A program made the translations under genes and the position numbers. A stretch of DNA of 64,000 nt. Origin: Rhabdophis nuchalis (lineage: Eukaryota > Chordata > Lepidosauria > Squamata > Natricidae). Below are positions 34,223-44,515 of the stretch, in pieces. Under the pieces are notes generated by a model. That model did not search any database. It saw only the letters and a list, made by a program, of their open reading frames with translations, and was not told the DNA's origin. Within the stretch, counting starts at the first letter, position 1; the number at the start of each line of letters is the position of its first letter. The stretch covers positions 65,288,605 to 65,352,604 of the forward strand of contig CM077643.1 of assembly GCA_039707465.1 (NCBI GenBank). The letters run 5' to 3'.

Positions 34223-35344
34223 ATGAGTAGAAAGACAACCCCGGTTGGCTCATCAATAGGGACCCCAACATCCTCCTTAACAGGGGGACAAAAAAATATA
34301 CAAACAATGCTCCACCAAGAAAAAGAAAAACAAGAAAAGGAGAAGGGTGCAACACTTGATACACTTATGCAAGAGATACGGATGTTTAGAGAGAGTATGG
34401 AGCGGAAAATTGAAAATATAGAACAAAGATTAGAGGCAAAAATGGAAAATACAGAGCGGAGGTTAGAGGCAAAACTAGAAGCACTCGATAAGAAAATAGA
34501 GAATATTGAAGCTAAAACAGCCTTGACAGAAGGGAAAATGGAAAAGATACAGCAATGGATGATAAAACAGGAAGAAGCTATGGAAAAACAAGAAAAATCC
34601 ATAAACGAGATGAAAGGAAGATTGGACAAAAAAGATGAAAAAGAGGAAGAGTTTGGTGCCAGGCTGAGCAATATGGAAAAAGAGAATACGGGACTAGGAT
34701 GGGAAACAGACAAGGCTGAATATTTTCTAAGGTTCCAAAATGTAATTGAGGAGGAAGGAGAGGACCTCCCTATAATAATATCAGAAATGTTAACAGAGAT
34801 ATTAGAAACTCCACAGGAATTAATACGGGATGGAATAGATGATGCGTTCAGAGTGAATACGAGGTATGCAACCAGAAATGCTTTACCAAGAGAAATACAT
34901 GTAAGGTTCACCAAAAAGATCCTGAGATTTCGAATACTACAGAAAACAAGAGACAAAAAACTGGAATATAGAGCAAAGGAAATCACAGTGTTAAAGCAAA
35001 TCCCAAGAAAAGTGAGGGAAAAGAGAAGAGGATACCAGTTTTTATCTACATTTTTGATAAGAAAAGGAACCCAGTTTAGATGGCTCATACCGGAAGGTTT
35101 GATATTTACATGGGAAGGACAGAGATATAGACTAGATACTATACAAAAAGCAGAAGAGTTTTACAGAAGACATGTTAATGGAACGACGGAGAAAGAGCAT
35201 TCATTGCTAATAAGATCAGAGGGACCATTAGAAGGCGCAGTAGGCGGAGTGGCCACAGAAGAAGAGGCTATACCAGGACTGGAAACCAGAGAACAGAGAG
35301 AAATAAGAACAACTAGAGCTATAAATCCTCAATACAAAACATAA
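34223..35344 (+). CDS. L1 ORF1 RNA-binding protein (373 aa)
   Basis: The open frame begins MSRKTTPVGSSIGTPTSSLT and runs 373 codons. A Lys/Glu-rich coiled coil spans about residues 30-150, with heptads such as IEQRLEAKMENTERRLEAKL. The RRM-like domain starts near residue 167 (AEYFLRFQNVIEEEGEDLP), and the C-terminal domain carries ALPREIHVRFTKK, ITVLKQIPRKVREKRR and FRWLIPEGLIFTWEG. In L1 elements this protein forms trimers that coat L1 RNA in the cytoplasmic RNP and act as nucleic-acid chaperones. The length is typical for non-mammalian vertebrate L1. A 309-codon frame on the other strand (35088-34159) is its antisense shadow. Confidence 0.93.
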   Translation: MSRKTTPVGSSIGTPTSSLTGGQKNIQTMLHQEKEKQEKEKGATLDTLMQEIRMFRESMERKIENIEQRLEAKMENTERRLEAKLEALDKKIENIEAKTALTEGKMEKIQQWMIKQEEAMEKQEKSINEMKGRLDKKDEKEEEFGARLSNMEKENTGLGWETDKAEYFLRFQNVIEEEGEDLPIIISEMLTEILETPQELIRDGIDDAFRVNTRYATRNALPREIHVRFTKKILRFRILQKTRDKKLEYRAKEITVLKQIPRKVREKRRGYQFLSTFLIRKGTQFRWLIPEGLIFTWEGQRYRLDTIQKAEEFYRRHVNGTTEKEHSLLIRSEGPLEGAVGGVATEEEAIPGLETREQREIRTTRAINPQYKT

Positions 35345-35347
35345 GAT

Positions 35348-38300
35348 ATGGAACAAAACTCAATTTTCTCAATTAATATAAATGGACTTAACTCCCCAGT
35401 TAAAAGAAAAAAAATATTCCAGAAACTAGGAAAAATAAAAACACAAATTATTTGTTTACAAGAGACACATATTCGAAAGAAAGATGCGTACTTATTAATA
35501 CAACCCAAACTTGGGAAATTTTTTTCCTCACTGGCAGACTTTAAAAAAAGAGGTGTGGTCATTTACGTTAAAGATAGCATACCAACCAAGCAAATCTATG
35601 CAGATGAAGATGGAAGGATCTTGATGATTGAAATCACGGACAACAACAAAAAAATACTCTTAATAGCAATCTATGCACCAAATGAGAAACAGGATGAATT
35701 CTTTAAGAAACTACATGAAAAGACTTTGGAGTTAGAATATGCGGACATTTGTATGATAGGAGATTTTAATGGAATTCCAAACCAAAGTAGAGATTATAAA
35801 GCAACTAGGACGTCTAAAATAAAAAGAAAAATATTACCGAAGTCCTTTTTCAAGATGGCAGATGAAATGAATTTAAAAGACATATGGAGAGAAAGAAATC
35901 CAAACAAAGAACAATACACGTACTATTCTTATAGACACCTATCATTTTCAAGGATAGACATGATTTGGCTCTCTTCAGAGTTAAGTGACCTAGTTCAAGA
36001 AGTGGAAATAGAAGCCAGTACCTGGGCAGACCACAATCCAATGATAATCAAGTGGAAAGGGTCAAAGATTAGATCCAGATGGACATTAAATAATGTAATA
36101 TTGAAAGAGAAAAACTTTACAAGTAAAATGGAAAAAGAACTGAGGTGTTACTTTAAAGAAAACAAAAAAGAAGATACATCTATTCAGAATACATGGGATG
36201 CAATGAAAGCAGTTACTAGAGGTTTAATAATAGATTATACAAGAAGAAGAAATAAAGAGAAAAGAGGGCTACAGAAAAGATTAGAGAATGAATATAAAAC
36301 ACTGGAAAAAGAACTACAGAAACTACCACAGAGAAAAGATATTAGAATGAAAATGGATCTGATTAAACATAAAATAGATATTTCAGAAAAAGAAGAATTG
36401 GCTCAGAAGATAAGATCTGCAAAACAGAATTATTTTGAAAACGCAAATAAACCTGGAAGATGGTTGGCATACAAACTAAAGAAAGAGAGAGAGAAAAGGA
36501 AGATTCAACAATTAAAAAATGAACAAGGACAAATACATTACTCAAATGAGGAGAAAAAAAAAATTGCTCAGGAATATTATATGAAACTATACGAAAAAGA
36601 AAATACACTAGAACAGGATGTTAAAAACTACTTACAAGAGGCAAATCTCCCGGTTATAGCGGATGATAGCAGAAATATACTAAATGCAAAGATAACGATG
36701 ATGGAACTAACTGAAGCTATTAAAAGACAAAAAAATGGGAAAGCCCCGGGACCGGATGGCCTCCCAGGAGAGTTTTATAAAACCTTGGAGGAAGTACTAT
36801 CCTTTCCTTTATTAGAATTGATGAATGAAATTATGTCTGGTAGCAAAATGCCGAATTCTTGGTCAGAAGCCTATATTTCACTGATACCAAAGGAAGGAAC
36901 AGATCTCCTGCAGGTAAAGAATTACCGACCAATTTCATTGTTAAACTCGGATTATAAATTATTTGCATCAATACTAGCAGAAAGGCTCAAAAAATACTTA
37001 AACAATTTTATACATCCAGACCAAAATGGATTTTTACCAAAGAGACAAATTAAAGACAACATGAGAATAATTTTGAATACGTTGGAATATTATGAAGCAC
37101 ATTCTGAAAAACAAATGGCTTTGATATTCCTCGATGCACAAAAAGCCTTTGATAACGTGAATTGGAAGTTTATGTTGCAGCAGTTAGAACAAATGGAATT
37201 TGGTCAAAACTTTATACATGTTATAAGCACTATATATCACAACCAAACAGCCAAGATAATAATAAATGGAGAGCTTTCAGATAACATCCAGATAAGAAGA
37301 GGCACAAGACAAGGTTGCCCACTATCACCTTTACTTTTCGTATTAACGCTAGAAGTGTTAAATAGAAAGATAAGAGAAGACAAAGAAATAAAGGGAATGA
37401 CAATTAGGAAAGAACAATATAAATTACAAGCTTTTGCAGACGACCTAGTTTTTATCCTCGAAGAACCACTTATAACCGCGTCCAAACTGATAGGGAAAAT
37501 TGAGGAATATGGGAAAATAACAGGTCTGAAAATAAATAAAGACAAGACACAAATCTTAACAAAGAATATGACAAGAAGACAGAAAGAAGAATTAACAGAA
37601 ATCTTGAAAATTCAAATCACAAACAAGCTTAAATATCTAGGAATCCTTTTGACGTCGAGATGCAGCACCCTTAAAAAGGAGAATTACTCTAAGCTCATGC
37701 AACAAATAGAAGTAGATCTTACGAGATGGCAGAATTTACAACTATCATTACTAGGGAGAATAGCCACGATAAAAATGAATATTTTGCCTAAGGTACTATA
37801 CTTATTCCAGACAATCCCAATTAGATTGGGCAAGGACTTTTTCGAAAAATTAAGGAAAATGGTCTTAAAGTTCATATGGCAAGGGAAAAAAGCTAGAATA
37901 AAATTAAAAATTTTACAAGATACCAAAATAAGGGGAGGTATGGGATTGCCTGATTGGGAACTATATCATCAAGCTGCGAATCTGATGTGGATTAAAGACT
38001 GGATTACACTAAGAAATACAAGATTATTAGCATTAGAGGGACATGATTTGCCATCAGGATGGCACGCAGCTCTATGGTACCGAACCACCAGGAAACATGG
38101 CATTTTCAGAAGGCACTACGTAAGGGAATTTCTGATTGCAAATTGGGAGAAGATCAAGAAATTGCATTACCTCAAAATACCAGTCTGGGTATCAATTACG
38201 GAAGCATTTACATACGCAATAATACACAAAAGGGAACGAACAATTAGATATTCGGATTTATTAAACTCAAGGGGTGATCTTAAGACTATTCAGGAACTAA

Positions 38301-39073
38301 AACAAGAAGGAATGGATATTAATTGGTACACATACACACAAATACACTCAAGATATAAGGAAGACCAAAAAAAAGGAGGGGTTTATGACAAAATGACAGA
38401 ATTAGACAAAATATTAACAGGCGTCGATGAAAAAACAATTAAAAAACTCTATGCCTACTTATTAGAGTTTAAACTCCAGGAAGAGCAAGTGAAAGAAACA
38501 ATGATAATATGGGGGAAAAACTTCGGGCATGGGATCGACCTAGATAAGTGGCAAAAATTGTGGACACAGAATTACAAAATGACAATGTCAACAGCCTATA
38601 AAGAGAACCTATACAAGATGTTCTACAGGTGGCACCTATCACCCTCAAGAATCTCAAAAATGAGCAAGAACAAATCTCAAAAATGCTGGAAATGCCATCA
38701 GACGCCTGGTACTTACTACCATATGTGGTGGACTTGCTCGGAGGCCCAAAATTATTGGAATATGATCCACACATGGTTAGGCAAAATAACAGGAAAACAA
38801 ATAGATTTCAAACCCGAACTCTTCCTGCTTGGACTTAATTTAGAAACATTCGACAAAAATTTGAGATACCTAATTGTGAATATTTTGACAGCCGCTAGAA
38901 TCGTCTTTGCTAAAAATTGGAGAAATGACAAATTACCATCAGAGCAAGAAATTATCTATAAAATTATGGAATGTGCAGAGATGAATAAATTAACATTTGA
39001 AATTAGAGAACAAGACAATGAACAATTTTATGAAATTTGGAATAAATTTTATCAATGGCTGGAAACAAGATAG
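35348..39073 (+). CDS. L1 ORF2 endonuclease / reverse transcriptase (1241 aa)
   Basis: An intact 1241-codon frame starting MEQNSIFSININGLNSP, 3 nt after the ORF1 stop (TAA GAT ATG). The apurinic-type endonuclease has N-terminal ININGL, E39 in QETHI, D139 in GDFNGI, and D228-H229 in WADHNPM. The reverse transcriptase has KAPGPDGLPGEFYK, NYRPISLLNSDYKL, MALIFLDAQKAFDNVNW, GTRQGCPLSPLLF and the catalytic F696-A-D-D699. The C-terminal Cys/His motif is C1113-x2-C1116-x8-H1125-x4-C1130. In L1 this protein nicks genomic DNA and primes reverse transcription on it. The full length and intact motifs suggest it is functional; only an assay could prove it. Confidence 0.95.
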   Translation: MEQNSIFSININGLNSPVKRKKIFQKLGKIKTQIICLQETHIRKKDAYLLIQPKLGKFFSSLADFKKRGVVIYVKDSIPTKQIYADEDGRILMIEITDNNKKILLIAIYAPNEKQDEFFKKLHEKTLELEYADICMIGDFNGIPNQSRDYKATRTSKIKRKILPKSFFKMADEMNLKDIWRERNPNKEQYTYYSYRHLSFSRIDMIWLSSELSDLVQEVEIEASTWADHNPMIIKWKGSKIRSRWTLNNVILKEKNFTSKMEKELRCYFKENKKEDTSIQNTWDAMKAVTRGLIIDYTRRRNKEKRGLQKRLENEYKTLEKELQKLPQRKDIRMKMDLIKHKIDISEKEELAQKIRSAKQNYFENANKPGRWLAYKLKKEREKRKIQQLKNEQGQIHYSNEEKKKIAQEYYMKLYEKENTLEQDVKNYLQEANLPVIADDSRNILNAKITMMELTEAIKRQKNGKAPGPDGLPGEFYKTLEEVLSFPLLELMNEIMSGSKMPNSWSEAYISLIPKEGTDLLQVKNYRPISLLNSDYKLFASILAERLKKYLNNFIHPDQNGFLPKRQIKDNMRIILNTLEYYEAHSEKQMALIFLDAQKAFDNVNWKFMLQQLEQMEFGQNFIHVISTIYHNQTAKIIINGELSDNIQIRRGTRQGCPLSPLLFVLTLEVLNRKIREDKEIKGMTIRKEQYKLQAFADDLVFILEEPLITASKLIGKIEEYGKITGLKINKDKTQILTKNMTRRQKEELTEILKIQITNKLKYLGILLTSRCSTLKKENYSKLMQQIEVDLTRWQNLQLSLLGRIATIKMNILPKVLYLFQTIPIRLGKDFFEKLRKMVLKFIWQGKKARIKLKILQDTKIRGGMGLPDWELYHQAANLMWIKDWITLRNTRLLALEGHDLPSGWHAALWYRTTRKHGIFRRHYVREFLIANWEKIKKLHYLKIPVWVSITEAFTYAIIHKRERTIRYSDLLNSRGDLKTIQELKQEGMDINWYTYTQIHSRYKEDQKKGGVYDKMTELDKILTGVDEKTIKKLYAYLLEFKLQEEQVKETMIIWGKNFGHGIDLDKWQKLWTQNYKMTMSTAYKENLYKMFYRWHLSPSRISKMSKNKSQKCWKCHQTPGTYYHMWWTCSEAQNYWNMIHTWLGKITGKQIDFKPELFLLGLNLETFDKNLRYLIVNILTAARIVFAKNWRNDKLPSEQEIIYKIMECAEMNKLTFEIREQDNEQFYEIWNKFYQWLETR

Positions 39074-39307
39074 TCAAATGAAGGTTGAGGTATAATAATT
39101 GTAATATATATAAATATATTTGAACTAAAATATGTGATTTGATATGATTATGACTATGGAAGAGATGTACAGTATGTAACCAACTGACACATTTTCTACA
39201 ATTTGTAATGGAAGATGGACTTTATGTTTTTTTTGTTTTTTGTTATACTTATTTGTGTTTGTTTAAAAATAAAAACAAAAATTGTTTAAAAAAAAAAAAA
39301 AAGATTA

Positions 39308-39950
39308 TCAGATGCCAGTTTGGCTGATTCTCAGTTGTATATCTCAATCTTTGTCTGGACAAGCAATTAAAGGACAACTAAAAAGGTCTTGTCTCAGATC
39401 CTGGAGTCTATTGAAGTCTGGTTGAGGAGCAACAAGCTTGGGCCCCAACCTAGGAAGACTAAGGGGTTATAGGGCCTTGGAATTCTCAGTTATGGGAGTT
39501 TATCAACCTTGCTTTGGATTTTATTATTATATTTCTATAAGTGAGGTAGTACTCTTTATTCAGGACCAATGCATAATCTGGAGAATTTCCTCAACTTTCA
39601 GCTCCTACTTGAAGTGCAGATGGTATGTGCCCAGAAAGCTTTGCACAAATCCAACTTGTGGGCCTGTTCCTCAACTGAGAGACCTTTCTTTAAGTCTTCA
39701 TGCCTTGGTTATCTGACTAGCAGGCAATGGCAACATCCTATCTTGGGGCTGACCTTGAAGACCACTGAAAAGGTACAGCTAGACCTGAATGCAACAACAC
39801 AGTGATAGTCAGGCCGCACTCTGCTCATGTAACACCTTGATTTGTGACTCTAAGTGATTACCAATAACCTTTAAGGTTCAATTCAAGATGCTGGTTAATA
39901 CCTATGCAATTTTACCTGATGTAGTTATCTAAGAGATTATCTGATGTAGT
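39308..39950 (+). repeat. decayed L2-type LINE remnant, right of the L1 insertion
   Basis: Broken pieces similar to an L2 ORF occur here (tggagtctattgaagtctgg then gaggagcaacaagcttgggc, and taatctggagaatttcctca). Likely the continuation of 32691-32874. A 25-bp tandem duplication, ctgatgtagttatctaagag, sits at 39917-39960. Confidence 0.4.
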
Positions 39951-39952
39951 TA

Positions 39953-40200
39953 TCTAAGAGCTGTGGTGGCTCAGTAGTTAGAACACAGTACTGCAGGTTA
40001 CTTCTGCTGCCTGCTGTCTGCCTGCAATTTAGCAGTTTGAATGTCACCAGGTTCAAGGTCTCAGCTCAGCCTTCCATCCTTCCGAGGTGAGTAAAATGAG
40101 GACTGAGATTGTTGAGGGCAATATGCTGACTCTGTAAACTGCTTAGAGAGGACTGTAATATACTGTGTGAAGCAGTATATAAGTCTTTGTGATAGTTCTA
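39953..40200 (+). mobile_element. tRNA-derived SINE
   Basis: Most complete copy of this family in the window: ggtggctcagtagttagaac (A box), agcagtttgaatgtcacc (B box region), cttccatccttccgaggtga, tgctgactctgtaaactgct and the tail gcagtatataagtctttgtg. Confidence 0.85.
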
Positions 40201-40834
40201 GTCTCCCATTCATAATCAAGTCCTGTCATTTAAGCAATGTTTCTAATGGGGACCCAGGGAATGGATTTTTTCTATTGCACCACCTGCTTTCTTGAATGCC
40301 ATCTTCCTGGAGATATCTTCAGCCTTCCCTCTTGGCACCTTCAAATGAGCTTTAAGCACTTCCCCTTGCCTTTGGTGTCCTCAGCCCTTGGGTTTCTAGC
40401 AGACCTGGTTGAGGGTAATGGGAGATACTGTTTTTTTCATTGTTTCCCTCAAGGTGATTATACATTTTCATGCTATTTTTTTCTGTTTTTAATTTTGTGA
40501 AGCTACTCAAAGTCATTTTTGGAGTAAGGTATCTTAATTTTTTTTTAAAGTTTTACTAAGGTTTATTATAGCATAGAATATAATGAAAATAAAAAAATCA
40601 GGAGGAAGTGCAGGATTAAAAAAAGAGGAGAGGAAAAAAAGATGTTGACATCTGATTCTTTCCAGCACAATGAAATAGTAATCTATTAACAAACTCAACT
40701 TTTTACATTACTTATAATTATTACAAACCAGTTCTATAACTGCACAATTATTAAATCTTCAAACTAAATTCTAAATTTCATTTTTTTCTCATTCAAGCAT
40801 AAAAACCAAAAACAGTATCCTACTATTTTATTTA
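40201..40834. other. no confident feature (large intron)
   Basis: May include decayed L2 sequence (40240-40430) and an A-rich stretch (40540-40640). No motif is clear enough to name. Confidence 0.35.
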
Positions 40835-41045
40835 TTTATTTTTATTTTATTAAATTTATATCCCGCCCTTCTCCACAGAGGACCCAGGGCGGCGCACAGG
40901 AAATTTAAAAAGCATACAAAATACAATAAATATAATTTAAAAAACTATTAAATAATCCTATCCTGCGCTAAAACCACATTTTAAAATCCAATTTAAAACT
41001 ACCTAAAAGTCCCCATGGGAGGTTAGAACTAGAACAAGTTCTAAT
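40835..41045 (-). repeat. L2 LINE 3' end, antisense
   Basis: Contains ttatatcccgcccttctcc, gacccagggcggcgcacagg and cctgcgctaaaacc, the complement of the L2 tail. Confidence 0.85.
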
Positions 41046-41439
41046 AAAATCTCTGTCTAGAGCAGTTTATATCTTAACCAATTCAAAGCATAATATTTTC
41101 ACTTTTTTAAATTGTTGCATGCTGTATTGGAAAATGGGAATTTAATTATTCCAAGTTTTTTTCTGAAATCTGAATAGTATAATATGGAAAAATCATTTCT
41201 GAATTACTATAGAGTCTTTGAAATCATTTTGTTGGGGAGAGGACATTAGGGAACAACTGAATATATTTTCTTCCTCTTTGTTAGCCCTTCAGCACTGGAG
41301 TAATGTCTTTTGGTCATCTTTCCCACTGAATAAATGTAAAGAACTGGGTCAATGTTCCATTTTCTCTGAGGAAATGCATTTCTGGAAGCACTTCCTGAGC
41401 TTCATTTGTTCTCAACCAGAATCAATCATCTAATACAAT

Positions 41440-41660
41440 GTTTCTCAAGCTTGATTACTTTAAGATACATGGATTACAACTTTCTAGCTTCTAGTGCTGC
41501 CTTAGGCATAAAAGCCAGCTGGGCCAATCACACTCTCTCAGCTCAACTCTGACTCACAGGGTCGGAAAGGAGAAAGAAGTATTATGTATATTTGCCACCT
41601 TGAGTTACTTGTAAAGTAGTTATGGAGGGATAAAAATGTAATAAATAAACATTTGTAGGT
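41440..41660 (+). mobile_element. tRNA-SINE-like repeat, 3' part
   Basis: Contains tctagtgctgccttaggcat, ctctctcagctcaactctga and ccaccttgagttacttgtaa and ends in aatgtaataaataa. A possible MITE half lies at the left edge (41440-41490). Its 5' part resembles 49535-49640. Confidence 0.65.
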
Positions 41661-42353
41661 TTAAGTAGCAACTGCTGAAAACTTTGCGAAAACAATAATA
41701 ATTAGTAAAATGTGTTTCCTAATTAACTGAAAAGGACAATTGTTAATACTGTTTCATTTGTAAGATGTCAAACAGAACTTCAGCAGAAAACATAACCCAT
41801 CGGTAATTAGAGGATATAAAAACACAGATGATACTGAGTTGAGTTTTATTTATAGTTCTAGTACTGGTAAAATGCTAGTCCTCAGTCCTCAGTTTGAAAT
41901 TATCTGCATTATAATAAGTGTAATATAGTACAAAATACTGCATTACAAAAATAATGGATTAATATTGTTAATTGTGTGTTAAGAAAAATGATGAGAAAAA
42001 TGATTACTTGGAAAATAATATATACAAATACAAACATTCCTTCCTTTATTATGTTGAAATTTTTGGACTTCTGCAAAATAGACATCACATTTTGTCAAGT
42101 TGGAAGAAAAACATTTGAAATTTTCTTATTGCAGCTTCCATGCATGATCTGTGGCTCACATCTTCTTGTTCCTAAACTCCACTAATTAAAGTGAGGCAAT
42201 TATTACACTGTTGTTATATGTTATAGTACTGTTTCTCAGGCTCATTCAAGTTTTAAAAATGGTTATTGCTATGCAAATTGGAACATACATTTCCTGGACT
42301 CATTTGATCCAACTACTACCAATACCGGAAATATTACTATCTTTGGACCAGTG
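41661..42353. other. no recognisable feature (large intron)
   Basis: AT-rich; nothing recognised. Confidence 0.45.
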
Positions 42354-42655
42354 GTGGGTTTCAAATTTTTTTAGAATGTATTCTGTAGGTGTGGCCTGTT
42401 TTGTGGGAGTGGCTTGGCGGTCATGTGATCAGGTGGGAGTGGTTCAGCGATCATATTACCGGGGTGGGAGTGACTTGGTGATAATGTGACCGGTTGGGAG
42501 TGGCTTGGCAGTCATGTGACTAGGTGGGAGTGGCCAACTTGATGTCACTCACCAGGGGATGTCATGGATTGGGTAAATTGTGATGAAGCTCACTTAACAA
42601 TGCTCTTGCTTAGCAACCAAAATTTTGGCCTCAATTGTAGTCATAAGTCACGGAC
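42354..42655. mobile_element. hAT element fragment, same family as 42961-44299
   Basis: Begins CAGTGGTGGGTTTCAAATTT and continues with a diverged array of the 30-bp unit gtgggagtggcttgscggyc, then cacttaacaatgctcttgct and agcaaccaaaattttggcct. No right terminal repeat is seen. Confidence 0.75.
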
Positions 42656-42754
42656 TATCTCTACCTTCCTTTGTATGGCAGCCTTGTCCTACTAAACTTC
42701 TTCTCCTTTCTGGCAATTTTCCTCTCTGTTAGAGGCACCAACATAATCCAGACA

Positions 42755-42835
42755 ATGAAAGGTTTCCTGCTACAGCAGGGGGCTGGACTAGATGATCTCT
42801 GAGTAGCCTTCTAACCCTAAATTGCTGTGCTGTTT
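42755..42835 (+). repeat. CR1 LINE 3' end fragment
   Basis: The sequence gggggctggactagatgatc is followed by gcctt and ctaaccct, the usual CR1 end. Confidence 0.7.
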
Positions 42836-43013
42836 TTCTTTCTTTCTGCTAACAAAGAAACCTGCCTGAGACTCATTACACATTCCTGCCAGATAGAGAT
42901 AAAGAGATAATGACCCTAGAGAAAGTTTGGCTCCATTCACAAGCAGGGAATCATCCAAACCAGGGGTGGGTTTCAAAATTTTTGGAACAGGTTCTGTGGG
43001 TGTGGCCTGCTTT

Positions 43014-43103
43014 GTGGGAGTGGCTTGCCGGCCATGTGACCGGGTGGGAGTGGCTTGCCGGCCATGTGACCGGGTGGGAGTGGCTTGCCGGCCATGTGAC
43101 CGG
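43014..43103. repeat. three tandem copies of a 30-bp unit
   Basis: The unit starts gtgggagtggcttgccggcc and ends atgtgaccgg. Three copies are identical, followed by a partial fourth. Diverged versions of the same unit are at 42394-42533. Confidence 0.95.
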
Positions 43104-43192
43104 GTGGGAGTGGCCAATTTGGAAAATGTGAAACTCACTTAACAATGGTCTTGGTTAGCAACCAAACTTTTGGGCTTAATTGTGGTCATAAG

Positions 43193-43660
43193 TTCTCTCT
43201 CTCTCTCTCTCTTTCTTTTTCTCTCTTTCTTTCCTTTGTCTCTTTCTTTCTCTTTTTCTCTGTCTTTCTTTCTCTCTCTCCCACTTTTTTTTCTTTCTTT
43301 CTCTTTCTCTCTCTTTCTTTCTCTTTCTTTCTTTTTCTCTTTCTTTCCCTCTTTCCCCCCCTCTCTTTCCCTATTTCTCTTTCTCTCTCTCTCTCTCTCT
43401 TTCTCTTTCTTTCTTTCCCTCTTTCTCTCTCCTTCTCTCTCTTTCTTTCTCTCTCTCTCTCTTTCTCTCTCTTTCTCTTTCTCTCTTTCTGTCTCTTTTC
43501 TTTCTCTCTTTCTCTCTCTCTTTTTTCTCTTTCTTTCCTTTCTGTCTCTCTTTCTTTTTTCTCTCTTTCTCTCTGTCTGTCTTTCTCTCTCTCCCACCTT
43601 CTTTTTTTTCTTTCTCTCTCTCTGTCTCTCTCTCCTTTGTTTGCCCATCTGTCACTCTGT
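43193..43660. repeat. CT-rich (polypyrimidine) tract
   Basis: About 470 nt of CTCT and CTTT with very few purines on the + strand. It continues into a (GT)n run at 43661-43690. Confidence 0.95.
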
Positions 43661-43939
43661 GTGTGTATGTGTGTGTGTGTGTGTGTCTGTCTCGCATTCA
43701 GGCACTTAAATCCTTCATTCTGTGTCTCTGTCTATCTTTCTCTCCCTCCCTCCCACTCTCTGTCTCTCTGTGTGTGTCTGTCACTCTCTGGTTCCCCCCT
43801 CCCTCCCTGTCTCTCTGTGTGTCTGTGCCTCTCTCTGTTTGTCTGTCTCCCCCCCCCACAAACCTCCTCAGCTCCTGGAAGTAGCCTGACCGGCTGCCCC
43901 CTCCTCCTCCTCTCTGCCGCAGCGGCGGCAGCAGCAGGG

Positions 43940-44097
43940 GCTGGGGCGGGCAGGCAGGAAAGCAAGCAAGGCGGCTGCGCTGTCTTCTTTTTCCCTCAGC
44001 GAAGCGCCGCTGCGGCCGCCGCCGCAGCGGCGCTTCGCTGAGGGAAAAAGAAGACAGCGCAGCCGCCTTGCTTGCTTTCCTGCCTACCCGCCCCAGC
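43940..44097. repeat. near-perfect palindrome, 77-nt arms
   Basis: 43940-44016 is the reverse complement of 44021-44097 with one mismatch (43951 versus 44086). The spacer is 4 nt (cgcc) and the centre contains a GCGGCCGC site. The arms are GC-rich. Confidence 0.97.
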
Positions 44098-44515
44098 TGA
44101 GGGAGCAGCAGTTAGTAGCGGCGGTTAGCCCCCCCCCCCCGGCATCCAGCGATTTTAGCATTGGCTGGGCGGCGGGGGGGCGGGGACGAACGCGGAGGAC
44201 TTACTTCCGGGTCCACGGTCCAAAGGGATCGCTCGGGATCGGGAAATTTGACGAAAGGGCTCGCGGGATCCCGTGCGAACCCTTAGAAACCCACCCCTGA
44301 TCCAAACCCTTTTAGAAACACAAAACCCATATTGCACAAACCCAAAACTTCAAAAACATAAAACCATATAACATATAACCATGTAACCAATTTGTTGTTA
44401 TCTGCACCTTTCAATTTAAAGGTATAAGCATTAGGAAAAGTTGGATTGGATTATCTCTCCTACACCCTTCCCTCTTTCACTCTCTCTCAAACACACACAC
44501 ACACAGACACGTTAA

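Larger units (their letters stand above)
32882..39300 (+). mobile_element. full-length L1 LINE with two intact ORFs
   Basis: A 6.4 kb element in the sense orientation in the large TTC7B intron. It starts with gggggcgtggcgtcgccgcg, has a 5' UTR of about 1340 nt whose last part (33640-34160) is very pyrimidine-rich, then ORF1 (34223-35344), a 3-nt gap, ORF2 (35348-39073), a 3' UTR of about 200 nt with aaaaataaaaac near 39265, and a poly(A) tail to 39300. The flanking sequence aagatta occurs at 32875-32881 and 39301-39307 and is a short target-site duplication. Both ORFs are open with all catalytic residues present, so the copy could be retrotransposition-competent and recently inserted. Confidence 0.93.
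42961..44299. mobile_element. non-autonomous hAT element, 1339 bp, with giant palindrome
   Basis: The ends are CAGGGGTGGGTTTC and its exact complement GAAACCCACCCCTG. A perfect 8-bp duplication atccaaac sits at 42953-42960 and 44300-44307. From left to right it has a three-unit 30-bp tandem repeat (43014-43103), a module shared with the hAT at 13773, a 450-bp CT-rich tract, a GC-rich palindrome (43940-44097) and a GC-rich end. No transposase. The long low-complexity Ser/Leu/Phe and Arg/Glu/Lys frames are artefacts of the CT tract. Confidence 0.92.

Noticed and set aside
34159..35088. 309-codon frame on the - strand
   Set aside because: It lies exactly antisense to the L1 ORF1. The Phe/Ser-rich product is the complement of Lys/Glu coiled-coil codons.
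43014..43103. Possible CRISPR-like array
   Set aside because: The 30-bp units are directly adjacent with no spacers, in a eukaryotic transposon.
43139..44041. Long frames on both strands (Ser/Leu/Phe and Arg/Glu/Lys rich)
   Set aside because: They are produced by the CT-rich tract in the hAT element. No domain or conserved start.
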